Source: Clostridium neonatale
GTDB taxonomy: Bacteria > Bacillota > Clostridia > Clostridiales > Clostridiaceae
Reading direction: 5' to 3'
Assembly (NCBI RefSeq): GCF_001458595.1
Contig: NZ_LN890328.1
Span: 2,853,288-2,917,287, forward strand
DNA: 64,000 bases
This document shows positions 34,880 through 44,795 of the stretch, one piece after another. The position numbers were made by a program, and so were the translations under genes. How positions within the stretch are numbered: position 1 is the first letter of the stretch; each line of letters opens with the position of its first letter. The notes beneath the pieces were generated by a model. The model saw nothing but the letters and a program-made list of their open reading frames with translations. It did no database searches and was not told the DNA's origin.

Positions 34880-34918
34880 ACAGCTATTTCAAGATTTATT
34901 TTTTCTTAAAACAGCTGT
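34880..34918 (-). terminator. Terminator of the ATP-cone gene
   Basis: ACAGCTGTTTTAAGA / TCTTGAAATAGCTGT imperfect hairpin 14 bases past the stop codon. Confidence 0.6.
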
Positions 34919-34931
34919 TTACTACTTACTA

Positions 34932-35201
34932 TTAAAATTCAATTGATCCCTTAAAATATGCATCTCCAACTTTATTAAAGCCTAATTCTTTTAATGCATA
35001 TAACACAATAGAAAATACCTCATAAGATGAAGTTATTTCTCTATTTAGTAATGTTAATTTCTTAAGGACTTCTTTTTCAATAACATTTAAATCTGAATCT
35101 GATAATGTTTGATTAATTTCATTTGATGCATTTAAAATTGATTGTCTTACTTTTGAAATATTAAATTCTTCTTTATGTCCCTTTTTTTTGATTATATCCA
35201 T
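34932..35201 (-). CDS. Stand-alone ATP-cone domain protein
   Basis: 89 residues, consisting of one ATP-cone and nothing else: KKKGHKEEFNISKVRQSILNA at the start and FNKVGDAYFKG near the end match the ATP-cone of NrdR and ribonucleotide reductases. NrdR's N-terminal zinc ribbon is absent. ATP cones sense ATP/dATP, so a small regulatory role is possible, but the partner is unknown. GGGGGAAGG precedes the ATG. It is upstream of the autolysin gene on the same strand, with a terminator between them. Confidence 0.8.
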   Translation of the reverse strand: MDIIKKKGHKEEFNISKVRQSILNASNEINQTLSDSDLNVIEKEVLKKLTLLNREITSSYEVFSIVLYALKELGFNKVGDAYFKGSIEF

Positions 35202-35576
35202 AAGACCTTCCCCCTCTACTATATTCTACAAATTAAAATATATTTCTTATATTTATATTATAATATATAACTTTTAACTATTAAACAATAATTTGCTTAT
35301 AGTTCATTTTTAAAAGAATTTAAATAGGCACAAAAAGCAAATAAATTAGATAATTAATATAATATGCGTACGAGTTATAGAAATATAGCCTTCTGATTAA
35401 TTATTATAAGGTTTAATATAGTAATCTATAAGCAATCTATAATTATATATTTATGTAAAATAAAAAGGCGCAGAAAAATCTTTCAATGTTCTTCATACGC
35501 CCAACTTTTTATATTAAACTAGCCTTCATAAACTCATTTATAATTATACTATTTGATTAACCTATCTTCCTATAAT
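35202..35576. other. Intergenic, only a terminator recognised
   Basis: 375 AT-rich bases with the terminator of the following Cys-rich gene at 35462-35510. No other feature could be supported. Confidence 0.5.
35462..35510 (-). terminator. Terminator of the 35577-36080 gene
   Basis: AAAAAGGCG / CGCC..CTTTTT arms with an inner GAA/TTC pairing, followed on the minus strand by TTTTTATTTT. Confidence 0.6.
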
Positions 35577-36080
35577 CTATTTACGGCAACAAGACTTACA
35601 AGACTTCCCAGCACAACAACATTTACATGGATCAAAAACAAATGTTGCATCGAATTCAACTTCATTACCACATGATTTTGCTTTAAATGTTAATGTTTTT
35701 GAATCTCCTGGTTCTAAATCTTCATCTGGTTTAAAGCATAATCCACCATTTCCAAATATGAATGTTCCAAAATCATGGACTACTTTTTTCCATTCATTTT
35801 TATAAGGATTATAGTACCAGCCCTCACCATAATCAGGCTCTATCTTAATATCTGCGCTTCCACAACATTTTAATGCTTTAAATTTAAAACATTGTGTTGA
35901 TGATTTACATACATAAATTGCTACATTCTTTGGATCAAGTTCAACATCTAATGCACAGTTTATTTTTGTTGAAGGATGGTAATAACCTTTTTCTCCTTCA
36001 CTTATTTCAGTTGTTTCTGTTACTTCAGTTTCAGCTCCATCTTGTGCGTTTACTAGTACATCTTTTTCATTTATTTCCAT
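35577..36080 (-). CDS. Cys-rich beta-domain protein A, possibly a spore or surface structural protein
   Basis: 167 residues, no signal peptide or membrane segment. After an acidic/Thr N-terminus (about 1-35) comes a beta-rich domain (INCALDVELDPKNVAIYVC..FKFKALKCCGSADIKI..GDSKTLTFKAKSCG) and a C-terminal Cys cluster (CKCCCAGKSCKSCCRK). It shares INC.L.VELD.KN.AIY.C and F.FK.LK.CG with the next protein, so they are paralogues. Lack of export signal with many Cys suggests disulfide-linked spore-coat or appendage material. That is inference; I recognise no named family. AGGAGG precedes the ATG. Confidence 0.6.
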   Translation of the reverse strand: MEINEKDVLVNAQDGAETEVTETTEISEGEKGYYHPSTKINCALDVELDPKNVAIYVCKSSTQCFKFKALKCCGSADIKIEPDYGEGWYYNPYKNEWKKVVHDFGTFIFGNGGLCFKPDEDLEPGDSKTLTFKAKSCGNEVEFDATFVFDPCKCCCAGKSCKSCCRK

Positions 36081-36168
36081 ATATTTTTCCTCCTAAGTTA
36101 TATTTTAAATATCCTCTGTATTGTATAATATGGTTCTCTTTATAAAAGTGTTACTTATTTTTTACATA

Positions 36169-36849
36169 TTATTTATTACATTCTTTACAGCAATTACATG
36201 GATTATAGCTAAATACAGCTGCAAAATTAACGCAACTATCTGTGCACTTATCTATTACTGTAAAGTGTAAAATATCAACATCCCTAGGATTTAATTTGCA
36301 TTTAGTATATACAACTACTCCGTTTCCAACTATTTTATATCGTCCAAGCCTTCCAACCATTTCTGAACAATGACGATCTCCTTTGTGATTAATCCAAACT
36401 TCTCCACATGATTTCAATACTTTAAATGTAAAATATTGAACTCTTCTAGGACATAAATAAATAGCTCTATTCTTATTATCTAATTCAACTCGTAAATTAC
36501 ATTTTATTGAAATATGTGGTTTTTCTTTATTTCTGCAATGACTTGTACACGTCATATCATAGTCATCTGATGTGATATGACATTCTCTAGATGATGTAGT
36601 ATCACACTCATCTGATGATGTCATATTACATTTTCCAGATGATGTTACATCACATTTTTCAGATGAAGTCATATCACATTTCTCAAATGATGTTACATCA
36701 CATCCTTCAGATGATGTCATATCAGATTTCCAAGATGATGTAGTATCACATCCTTCAGATGATGGCATATCACATTCATCAAGTATCATATCACATTCTT
36801 CACATATATCTTTAATTCTTCCTTTATATCTTCTATCATTTACTTTCAT
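36169..36849 (-). CDS. Cys-rich protein B with octapeptide repeats and the same beta domain
   Basis: 226 residues from the ATG at 36849, chosen for GGAGG 8 bases upstream. Residues about 17-105 are a run of 8-residue units of the form C-D-[MVT]-T-S-S-x-x, ten or so copies. Residues about 120-226 are the beta domain shared with the neighbour (IKCNLRVELDNKNRAIYLC, FTFKVLKSCGEVWI), ending in CNCCKECNK. The periodic Cys spacing would suit cross-linking. Function unknown; the two genes are 88 bases apart on one strand. Confidence 0.6.
   Translation of the reverse strand: MKVNDRRYKGRIKDICEECDMILDECDMPSSEGCDTTSSWKSDMTSSEGCDVTSFEKCDMTSSEKCDVTSSGKCNMTSSDECDTTSSRECHITSDDYDMTCTSHCRNKEKPHISIKCNLRVELDNKNRAIYLCPRRVQYFTFKVLKSCGEVWINHKGDRHCSEMVGRLGRYKIVGNGVVVYTKCKLNPRDVDILHFTVIDKCTDSCVNFAAVFSYNPCNCCKECNK
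36580..36795 (-). repeat. 24-bp tandem repeat encoding Cys-Asp-x-Thr-Ser-Ser units
   Basis: About nine copies of a 24-base unit (consensus around GATGATGTCATATCACATTT), in frame with the 36169-36849 gene. Units differ by a few bases each. It could expand or contract by slippage. Confidence 0.8.
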
Positions 36850-37101
36850 ATCATATCCTCCCCAGTTTATCTTCTTGTATATTATTCTTTTCAACCACAA
36901 AGTACTATTTAATTACTTTCCTATAACTTGTAAATAAATTTAGACAGAAATCATACTTTATAATATTCTGATATATTAAATTTCGTGTTAAAAAATTCAC
37001 TTAAAAATGCTATTGTATAATAATTTACTTTGATGCATGAACCTAATACTATCAATATCATATTATGGCTATATAGAACTATGTTTAAGGAGATAACGGA
37101 T

Positions 37102-38760
37102 TTGGCATATTCAGTTCGGGTTAATTGTGAGAATTCAACTTATGTTAGCAAATCTCATTCAAATACCAACTATTCAAATGATAAAAGCTTAATTGTTAGC
37201 TTACTGAAAGGACAAGATCCCAAAGTAAATGCAAGTATTTCTTTATTAGCTTTTCCTGCTCTTAATTTAGAATTCAATAATATTAATCATGCTTATCTAT
37301 ATTTGTTTTTGGAAGATATTAAAACTGTTACAAATAAATCTACTAAATTGAATATTATTAGTGATTTTGACTATATAGATATAGAAAAGGTTAATTGGAA
37401 TAACTATTCTGGAGACAGTCTATCTAATAAACTCTTCATAGAAATTTCTGTTTCTCAAATAAATTCATACATTAAATTTGATGTTACAGACCTTATAAAC
37501 AATTTATCTAAATTTGATATAAACTATAATTTATTAATTTCTCCTATAACACCATCAACAAGTACTTTTGTTAAGTTTAGCTCATGTAATTCAAATAATC
37601 CTCCATATCTAGTTTTAGAAAAATTTGAAGATGATTACTCAAAATTAAGTACTGAGAATACTTATGATAATGCCACAACATCAAATGATAAAAATACTTA
37701 TACTAAAGATACAACATTAGATTATGAGAATTCTTATGACGATGCCAAAGCTTTAAGTGATGAACATACTTACAATGAAAAAAGTAACAATTATGAAATA
37801 ACAAATGATATAATTGATAACATTAATTTAGATAGTGAAGATAATATAGATACATCAAATTATATAAACTTTAAAGATAATGAATATAGTACAGATAGTC
37901 ATCTTAATATTGATTTTGATTACGACTCCAACGATAATAATTCTAATGATCTTCCTCCTAATAACAATAACTTTAATGAGATAATAGAAAAAATAGATAA
38001 TATCTATAATATACTAACCAATAATATTACTAATATAGATGAGAAATTATCTAGATTTGATACTCAATTTATAAATTATTATAACATTCTTAATGAATTA
38101 TCAGATATGGTAGATAATCTAAATAATAAAACAGAAATAATTAATAATAGCCTTTCTTCTTCTAAATACATTATTCAAGATTTATCTAGCATTATTAAAA
38201 GTATTAATAACAAAATTGATCTTTTAGATAATAACTTTTCATCATCTAATGATATACTACAAGATTTAACTAATATAATTAAAAATCTTAATAATACAGC
38301 TAATATATTAGACAATAGCTTTTCATCATCTAGTAATCTTATTAATGACTTGTCTAATATCATAAAAAATATGAACAATAAAACTGATACTCCCAAAAAA
38401 GATGTAAGAAGCTCTGATGATAAACTTAGCAAATTATTTGATATGGTTAACCCCAATTCCCCTATCTTAGATTTTGGAAATATTATATCTATGATGGATA
38501 CAATAAAAGATACATTTGGGACTTCAAAATCAAAGGCTGTTATAGACACAAATAATACAATTGATGACTTTTCTGATATTGCTAAGCATATTTCTGATAA
38601 AATTAATCAAATTAATGATAAAGCAGATTCATCTGATAAAAAAGTTGAAGATTCATTTCAAGAATTAAGTAATAGTATTCTGAATGCTATAAATAAGAAT
38701 ATATCTTTATTAAGTAAAGATATTAATGACTCTAAAAATGAAGTTTCTGATAATGAATAA
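37102..38760 (+). CDS. DNRLRE-like domain protein with Asn/Asp-rich linker and 28-residue coiled-coil repeats
   Basis: The best start is the TTG at 37102, which has AAGGAG 9 bases upstream. The longer frame from 37030 has no ribosome site and adds a 24-residue tail that does not match the family. About 552 residues: a DNRLRE-like beta domain at about 1-170 (ENSTYVSKSHSNTNYSN..YLYLFLEDI..IKFDVTDLINN..PPYLVLEKF), a low-complexity linker at 175-295, then coiled coil. Three to four exact 28-residue periods (NNK..LL..SFSSS..I..DL.NIIK.) occur at about 365-460. No signal peptide. It is divergent from the Cys-rich pair, so joint function is plausible. Confidence 0.65.
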   Translation: MAYSVRVNCENSTYVSKSHSNTNYSNDKSLIVSLLKGQDPKVNASISLLAFPALNLEFNNINHAYLYLFLEDIKTVTNKSTKLNIISDFDYIDIEKVNWNNYSGDSLSNKLFIEISVSQINSYIKFDVTDLINNLSKFDINYNLLISPITPSTSTFVKFSSCNSNNPPYLVLEKFEDDYSKLSTENTYDNATTSNDKNTYTKDTTLDYENSYDDAKALSDEHTYNEKSNNYEITNDIIDNINLDSEDNIDTSNYINFKDNEYSTDSHLNIDFDYDSNDNNSNDLPPNNNNFNEIIEKIDNIYNILTNNITNIDEKLSRFDTQFINYYNILNELSDMVDNLNNKTEIINNSLSSSKYIIQDLSSIIKSINNKIDLLDNNFSSSNDILQDLTNIIKNLNNTANILDNSFSSSSNLINDLSNIIKNMNNKTDTPKKDVRSSDDKLSKLFDMVNPNSPILDFGNIISMMDTIKDTFGTSKSKAVIDTNNTIDDFSDIAKHISDKINQINDKADSSDKKVEDSFQELSNSILNAINKNISLLSKDINDSKNEVSDNE

Positions 38761-38770
38761 AAATTAAAAG

Positions 38771-38804
38771 ACCTCTTGGATACTTTTATGAATATCCAAG
38801 AGGT
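38771..38804. terminator. Bidirectional terminator between convergent genes
   Basis: ACCTCTTGGATA / TATCCAAGAGGT arms with a 10-base loop, between the coiled-coil gene (+) and prfC (-). Confidence 0.85.
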
Positions 38805-38818
38805 TCCTTGTAAATTGC

Positions 38819-40414
38819 TTATGCTTCACTCTTACCAACATCAGAAAGAATTAATCCATCATTATGGTCAAGAGCCCAGCTTATACCCCAGTCATTTTGG
38901 AATATAAGAAGATTTCTGTCTTTAATATCTTTAACTTTTCTTGTATCTGAAGTTAAATTCAATGAATCCATATCAACGTCTTTGTTTTCAATCCATCTTA
39001 CATATCTATAAGAGTTTCTTTCCATCTTAACATCAACATTGTATTCATTTTTCAATCTGTATTCTAACACTTCAAATTGAAGAACACCAACAACACCAAC
39101 AATTATTTCTTCCATACCAATGTGTATTTCTTTAAATACTTGTATTGCACCTTCTTGTGCTATTTGTGTAACACCTTTTATGAATTGTTTTCTCTTCATA
39201 GTATCAACTGGTCTTACTTTAGCAAAGTGTTCTGGAGAGAATGTTGGAATTCCTTCAAATTTAAATTTCTTTGAAGGACTGCATAAAGTATCTCCAATTG
39301 AGAATATACCTGGATCAAATACACCTATTATATCTCCTGCATATGCTTCTTCAACAATTTCTCTATTCTCAGCCATAAATTGTTGTGGCTGAGCAAGTTT
39401 TATTTTCTTACCGCCTTGAACATGATAAACATCTTCACCTTTATTAAACTCACCTGAACAAATTCTCATGAATGCGATTCTATCTCTATGAGCCTTATTC
39501 ATGTTTGCTTGTATCTTAAATACAAATGCTGAAAAATTCTTATCAAATGGATCAATAAGTCCTTCTGATGAATTTCTTGGAAGTGGTGATGTTGTCATTT
39601 CTAAGAAATGTTCAAGGAATGGCTCAACACCAAAGTTTGTTAAAGCTGATCCAAAGAATACTGGAGTTAATTCTCCCTTTCTTACAGCTTCAATATCAAG
39701 TTCATCACCTGCTATATCTAAAAGTTCAATATCTTCCATTAACTTATCATGAAGTGCTTCACCTAAAATTTCTCTGAATTTTGGATCATCTGGTGTTCCT
39801 TCAATGGCCTCAACTTCATTTTGGCCATGGTTTCCACCATTAAATGCTATGATTCTGTTGTTATCTCTTTCATATACACCTTTAAATTCCTTACCTGAAC
39901 CAATTGGCCAGTTCATTGGATATGTTTTTATTCCAAGTTCATTTTCTATATCATCAAGTAAACCAAATGGATCCTTAGCTTCTCTATCCATCTTGTTTAT
40001 GAATGTAAAGATAGGCATTTCTCTAAGTGATGCAACGTGGAATAACTTTCTTGTTTGATCCTCTATACCTTTTGCTGCATCTACAACCATAACTGCAGAG
40101 TCTGCTGCCATAAGAGTTCTGTATGTATCTTCTGAGAAGTCTTGGTGACCTGGTGTATCTAATATGTTTATACAGTGTCCACCATAATTAAACTGCATAA
40201 CAGATGAAGTAACAGAAATACCTCTTTGCTTTTCAATTTCCATCCAGTCAGATACTGCATGCTTAGAAGCCTTTCTCGCTTTAACTGAACCTGCAAGCCT
40301 TATAGCTCCTCCATATAATAAAAACTTTTCTGTAAGTGTAGTCTTACCAGCATCCGGGTGGGATATAATCGCAAAGGTTCTTCTTTTTTCAATTTCTTGT
40401 TTATAATCAGCCAC
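38819..40414 (-). CDS. prfC: Peptide chain release factor 3
   Basis: 531 residues, full length. GTPase motifs: G1 SHPDAGKTT, G3 DTPGHQDF and G4 NKMD; the G2 region has RGISVTSSVMQF, diagnostic of RF3. RF3 recycles RF1/RF2 from the ribosome after termination. The start codon is GTG with AGGAGG 8 bases upstream. A housekeeping gene, unrelated in function to its neighbours. Confidence 0.97.
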   Translation of the reverse strand: MADYKQEIEKRRTFAIISHPDAGKTTLTEKFLLYGGAIRLAGSVKARKASKHAVSDWMEIEKQRGISVTSSVMQFNYGGHCINILDTPGHQDFSEDTYRTLMAADSAVMVVDAAKGIEDQTRKLFHVASLREMPIFTFINKMDREAKDPFGLLDDIENELGIKTYPMNWPIGSGKEFKGVYERDNNRIIAFNGGNHGQNEVEAIEGTPDDPKFREILGEALHDKLMEDIELLDIAGDELDIEAVRKGELTPVFFGSALTNFGVEPFLEHFLEMTTSPLPRNSSEGLIDPFDKNFSAFVFKIQANMNKAHRDRIAFMRICSGEFNKGEDVYHVQGGKKIKLAQPQQFMAENREIVEEAYAGDIIGVFDPGIFSIGDTLCSPSKKFKFEGIPTFSPEHFAKVRPVDTMKRKQFIKGVTQIAQEGAIQVFKEIHIGMEEIIVGVVGVLQFEVLEYRLKNEYNVDVKMERNSYRYVRWIENKDVDMDSLNLTSDTRKVKDIKDRNLLIFQNDWGISWALDHNDGLILSDVGKSEA

Positions 40415-41044
40415 GTTTTTTCCTCCTAAAATCTTATATAGTATATATTAATCATCTATTTAATATCTTAAACATTTTATTAAAAATATCACAAATCTCT
40501 TAAACACTTTATTAAAAATATCACATTGGCATAAATTCCCCTATCTAAAATATTTCAAATACATAAAAACTGTAATAACCTAGTACTATTAATCTTTGCT
40601 TCTCACATAAAATATGTGCTAAAAATACTATTTAACTGAAATATTATATCATAATAAATTTTCAATGTACATTATTTGCAAAAGCAGCAATGCTACTAAA
40701 ATAAAGTCTTTCCACATCTTAAATCATTTCGCATCTAAGAAAAGTATGCTAGTACAAATATTTTAGACTAAAGCAGAATAAAGTAGTTCTATTATATTTT
40801 TAAAACATTTCACCATGTAAAAATAAACAATAGTAATATACAAATCGAAATAGTTGTAAATCGATACTATTTAGTTATCCCTCTGTAATCTAGCGCGAAC
40901 AATCTTATTTGTAATTTTTTAGGATTATTATGCATTTATTTCTTGAAATATCATTAAATCTAAATCATTCTATAAGATGCACCCATTGAAAAATTCTTTA
41001 ATACCATACATAAGTTTAGTAACATACATAACAAAATAAAAAAC
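40415..41044. other. Long intergenic region with a direct repeat
   Basis: About 630 bases upstream of prfC. At 40467-40493 and 40499-40525 a 27-base string (CTTAAACA.TTTATTAAAAA then TATCACA) is repeated directly with one change and a 32-base period. I see no open frame of coding character, RNA gene or mobile element in the rest. Confidence 0.5.
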
Positions 41045-41097
41045 TGCCTTAAAACTAAATTAAATACTTTTATTATATCTAATATAGCCTTAAGGCA
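41045..41097 (-). terminator. Terminator of the 41132-44557 gene
   Basis: TGCCTTAA (41045-41052) pairs with TTAAGGCA (41090-41097), followed on the minus strand by GTTTTTTATTTTG. Confidence 0.7.
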
Positions 41098-41131
41098 AAG
41101 CTTACTTAATTATTTTTTGTTTTTAAATATA

Positions 41132-44100
41132 TTAAATTCTGCTTACAGTAACTGTATAAACATACTCACCTGATGATATCTTACCTGTTACATTAACTTT
41201 AAATGTATATGTTTTTAATAATGTAGCAGTATCTTTTACATCAAATGTAGTATTATAAATAAGATCCGTAAATATAATTGTTCCTTTCTTTTTACCTGAC
41301 TCTTCTGTTATTACAAGAGATCCTACTTTATTATCTATATTTTGATTTGTTGCTGATATAGTATATGCCGTATTAGTAGCTTCAAGAGTAGTCTTCATTA
41401 CTAATTCGGCTCCACTACCTGTTGTTACATTAACATTAAATTTTGGTGCACTACTTCCTGCTGTAATTGTACAATTATCTGCATCTATACTATAGCCAGT
41501 TGTTGGGAATTTTACTGTAAGAATATACCCATTATCTGTTCTAATAGCAGTAGATCCACTTGCCTTAATTCCACCATCTAATGCATCCAATACCTTTTGT
41601 ACTTCTTCATATTGAGTCTGTGCCTTTTCTAATGCAGTTATATATGCTTGTATTTTAGCACTATCTATTATATCGGTATAGTTAGTTCTTATAGTATTTA
41701 AGGTCTTACGTACTTCTACAAGATCATTATTTCTTAATGATGATGAAATTTTAGCCGAATCTATATTCGTAGTAATTACTCCTTCACTAACTACTGGACT
41801 CATGTAAAGAGAGTTTATACTCTTATCAACAAATTTTAGTGTATATTTTGATAATTTATCTTTGCAAGTACTTCCTTCTGCAGCCAATTCATTATATCCA
41901 TTTCCAATTAGGCCACCATTTTCATCTCTAAGTTTTAAATCATCTGAAACAATATTTCCATCAGTAATTTCTTTCTGTAATTTGTTCAATGCTTCATTAA
42001 TTGAATTATATTTGTCTCTAATTGATTCAAGCTTAGTTAAGGATACTGTTTCACCTGTATCTAATCCATTATTAATAATATAATCATTAAAGCTGTCAAT
42101 GTCCTCTTCTAATTTCTGTTTAGTTTTAATAATAGTTACTGCTTGAACTACTTGTGATTTTATTAATGATTTATCAGTTTCAAGAATATTTACTAATTCT
42201 GAAATATTATCATCGGATAATGATGCTGGAACACTCTTGAAATCTTTAAATTTTGTTTTATTTGATAACAATGAAACATATTTATTTGAAATTGGAACAT
42301 AACTCTTAGTAACATTATCTATTCCGATAACTTTATAATCATCAGCTTCGAAATTAACAGCAGCACCAGTAGTTGACTGTTCTATATTACTAATCATACT
42401 ATTTAATTTCTTGCCTTGTGTAATTACTGTATCAACAGCTTTTATTCTATTCTCAAGATTTGTTCTATCTATTAAGCCTGGTGTTAATGATTTAACTTTT
42501 TCTAATGCTATTGTTCTTAATTGATCAATAGTATATGAGTCACCTTCTCCAGAAATCGTAACTTTAGCTGAGCCATCATTTTCAAGCAATATATTAAATG
42601 TTATTGTATTAGTAGGATCAAGCTTAGATACCTTTTCTAATGCAGATACATAGCTTCTAGCTTCTTTAAGATTTGCTGCTGCTGAAGTATTTGTTCCTAA
42701 CTGTTCAACCCTAAACAACAATGTTTCATATTCACTTCTATAAGGATCATTTGCATTAATCTTATCTTCAATTTTCTTAATTAAAGCTGCATTATTTGTA
42801 GAATTAGCTTTTTCTGCTGCTTCAACTTCTTTTGTTATATCTTCTAATTCCTTTGCCTTATCAATCAATCCGCCTAATGATGTATTTTCTGCATTACCTA
42901 CAATTGTTCCAACACTAGAAACACCAAGTTTAATGTTAGTTGCATCAGTTACTAATTTACCAATTGATCCATTACCTTCAATTACGGAATTAACTGCGCT
43001 TGAAGCTACATTAACTGTATTTACTGTTCCATTTAGCCTAATCTTTGAAATTAGCTCAGTAAGATTTAATGTATCAATTGTTGCACCACTATTTATTGTT
43101 ACAACTTCATCAGTCTTAACATTTACCTTATTATATCCTGTACCTGCAAGAGTTACTCCTCTTTCTATATTAACTATTTGTGCAGTACTTCCATTTCTAA
43201 GTGTAACTGTAGAATTTGTTCCAGGTCTTAATACTTCAATGTAATTAACTTGACAGTTATCTAATATAATATTGTCTCCACCATTTATTACAATCTTATT
43301 AGCCTTAATATTTTGTAATGTAATTTCTTTATTATTTGTTGCTATTCTTATTGTACTATATGTGTTACCCTTCATTAATTCTGTACTTGTACTATTATTT
43401 ATAATAGCTTCATCACCAACTATTACTGGTAATTCACCATTATTGGTTCCTGATCCAGAACCTGAGCCGTTTCCTGAACCTGATCCGTTTCCTGAGCCGC
43501 CTTCTCCAGATCCGCTTCCTGATTTTTGTCCACTTATTGTTATTCTAATACTATCAGTTATTCCTGATCCATCCTTAGCAGTTGCCTTAACAATAACCAC
43601 ACCATTTTCTTCAGCAGTTAATAATCCATTATCGCTTATTGTAGCCTTTCCAGTTTCACTTTCTACTGACCAATCGACCTTCTTATTATCAGCATTTACC
43701 GGTAATACATCAACGCTAAACTTCAATGTTCCCTTATCAGTAGTTATTTCCTTCTTCTTGCCTTCTGGTGCAATAGTTATATCTTGAACTTTTACTATTC
43801 CTAAATCTTCTGCATTATCATCAGTAACCTCAATTTCTTCCCATACAGCATATAATTTAATATCTTTTTCTACTTTTATTTCATCATCATAGTCATAGTC
43901 TTCTCCATCGCCGTTTTTCTTAGTATTCCATTCTACAAATTCATAGCCTTTCTTAGTTGGCTTATAAAGAGTTATGGTATCCCCATCTTTAGCATTTTTA
44001 ATCTTAAGATCTTCGCCATCATCATCTTTAAATATAACTTGGAATTTCTCTTTTGGTGCTAAAGGATCATATGCTGTTACTGGATTTGTTGAGCTTGAAT

Positions 44101-44557
44101 CATCTTCTGATGAGTCTATAACTTGTGAAGGGTGTGCGATATTATCATTTGTTCCATACCAATCAAATGATTTTGTTGGCACCGGTAAATCATCTCCATA
44201 AAATACTCCATCTGATCCTGCTGTATATACTTTCCCATTTATTACTACAGTTCCTGTTTGCATGACACCCGAATCAGCTAAAAGATAAATATTTCCACCT
44301 ATTTGAACTACTCCTGTCTGCATTACACCATTTTTATCTGCATAATACCATCCTGTTCTATCATATATCCATCCTTTTTGTAATTGTCCGCCTACATAAT
44401 AGTACCAGTTTTCTCCTTGCTTAGACCATTGTCCATTAGTTTGTCCCACTCCTGCATAATTTACACCTGCAGCTAGTACTGTTGTTGGGCATATAGAAAA
44501 AATGCTACTTGTTATTACACTTGTAGCTATTAACTTCTTTAGAAAATTGTGCTTCAT
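41132..44557 (-). CDS. Very large secreted mosaic protein with N-terminal choline-binding-type repeats
   Basis: 1141 residues. Signal peptide about 1-30. Four wall repeats at about 38-125. A Listeria/Bacteroides-type beta-grasp repeat at about 170-240 (FKDDDGEDLKIKNAKDGDTI..FVEWNTKKNG). A Big_2 domain at about 250-345 (ITIAPEGKKKEITTDKG..SDNGLLTAEENG). A Gly/Ser linker at about 348-375 and a right-handed beta-helix-like ladder at about 380-560 (IVINGGDNIILDNCQVNYIEV). Long helical segments fill 560-990, and a beta-sandwich ends the protein. No catalytic motif; an adhesin is the simplest reading. Confidence 0.75.
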   Translation of the reverse strand: MKHNFLKKLIATSVITSSIFSICPTTVLAAGVNYAGVGQTNGQWSKQGENWYYYVGGQLQKGWIYDRTGWYYADKNGVMQTGVVQIGGNIYLLADSGVMQTGTVVINGKVYTAGSDGVFYGDDLPVPTKSFDWYGTNDNIAHPSQVIDSSEDDSSSTNPVTAYDPLAPKEKFQVIFKDDDGEDLKIKNAKDGDTITLYKPTKKGYEFVEWNTKKNGDGEDYDYDDEIKVEKDIKLYAVWEEIEVTDDNAEDLGIVKVQDITIAPEGKKKEITTDKGTLKFSVDVLPVNADNKKVDWSVESETGKATISDNGLLTAEENGVVIVKATAKDGSGITDSIRITISGQKSGSGSGEGGSGNGSGSGNGSGSGSGTNNGELPVIVGDEAIINNSTSTELMKGNTYSTIRIATNNKEITLQNIKANKIVINGGDNIILDNCQVNYIEVLRPGTNSTVTLRNGSTAQIVNIERGVTLAGTGYNKVNVKTDEVVTINSGATIDTLNLTELISKIRLNGTVNTVNVASSAVNSVIEGNGSIGKLVTDATNIKLGVSSVGTIVGNAENTSLGGLIDKAKELEDITKEVEAAEKANSTNNAALIKKIEDKINANDPYRSEYETLLFRVEQLGTNTSAAANLKEARSYVSALEKVSKLDPTNTITFNILLENDGSAKVTISGEGDSYTIDQLRTIALEKVKSLTPGLIDRTNLENRIKAVDTVITQGKKLNSMISNIEQSTTGAAVNFEADDYKVIGIDNVTKSYVPISNKYVSLLSNKTKFKDFKSVPASLSDDNISELVNILETDKSLIKSQVVQAVTIIKTKQKLEEDIDSFNDYIINNGLDTGETVSLTKLESIRDKYNSINEALNKLQKEITDGNIVSDDLKLRDENGGLIGNGYNELAAEGSTCKDKLSKYTLKFVDKSINSLYMSPVVSEGVITTNIDSAKISSSLRNNDLVEVRKTLNTIRTNYTDIIDSAKIQAYITALEKAQTQYEEVQKVLDALDGGIKASGSTAIRTDNGYILTVKFPTTGYSIDADNCTITAGSSAPKFNVNVTTGSGAELVMKTTLEATNTAYTISATNQNIDNKVGSLVITEESGKKKGTIIFTDLIYNTTFDVKDTATLLKTYTFKVNVTGKISSGEYVYTVTVSRI

Positions 44558-44671
44558 TAAGATAACCTCCTAATTCCTAATGTTTATTTTACTATCTAAT
44601 CTTTTAATTTATTATCGGAAATTTTGTTAAATTCTATATATGTAATGGAAAAAATCAACTTGAAAAAATAT

Positions 44672-44716
44672 AAAATGAATCTTATTAGATTTGTAATACA
44701 AATCTAATAAGATTCA
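44672..44716 (-). terminator. Terminator of the acylation operon
   Basis: Perfect 17-bp palindrome GAATCTTATTAGATTTG / CAAATCTAATAAGATTC around TAATA, with A/T flanks, 80 bases past the DHHW gene. Confidence 0.9.
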
Positions 44717-44795
44717 TTTTATCATATCAACATCTAGTCATTTCTTAATTATAATCTCCTTTATATAATTAAGATTAATCATTCTATATATTTTA

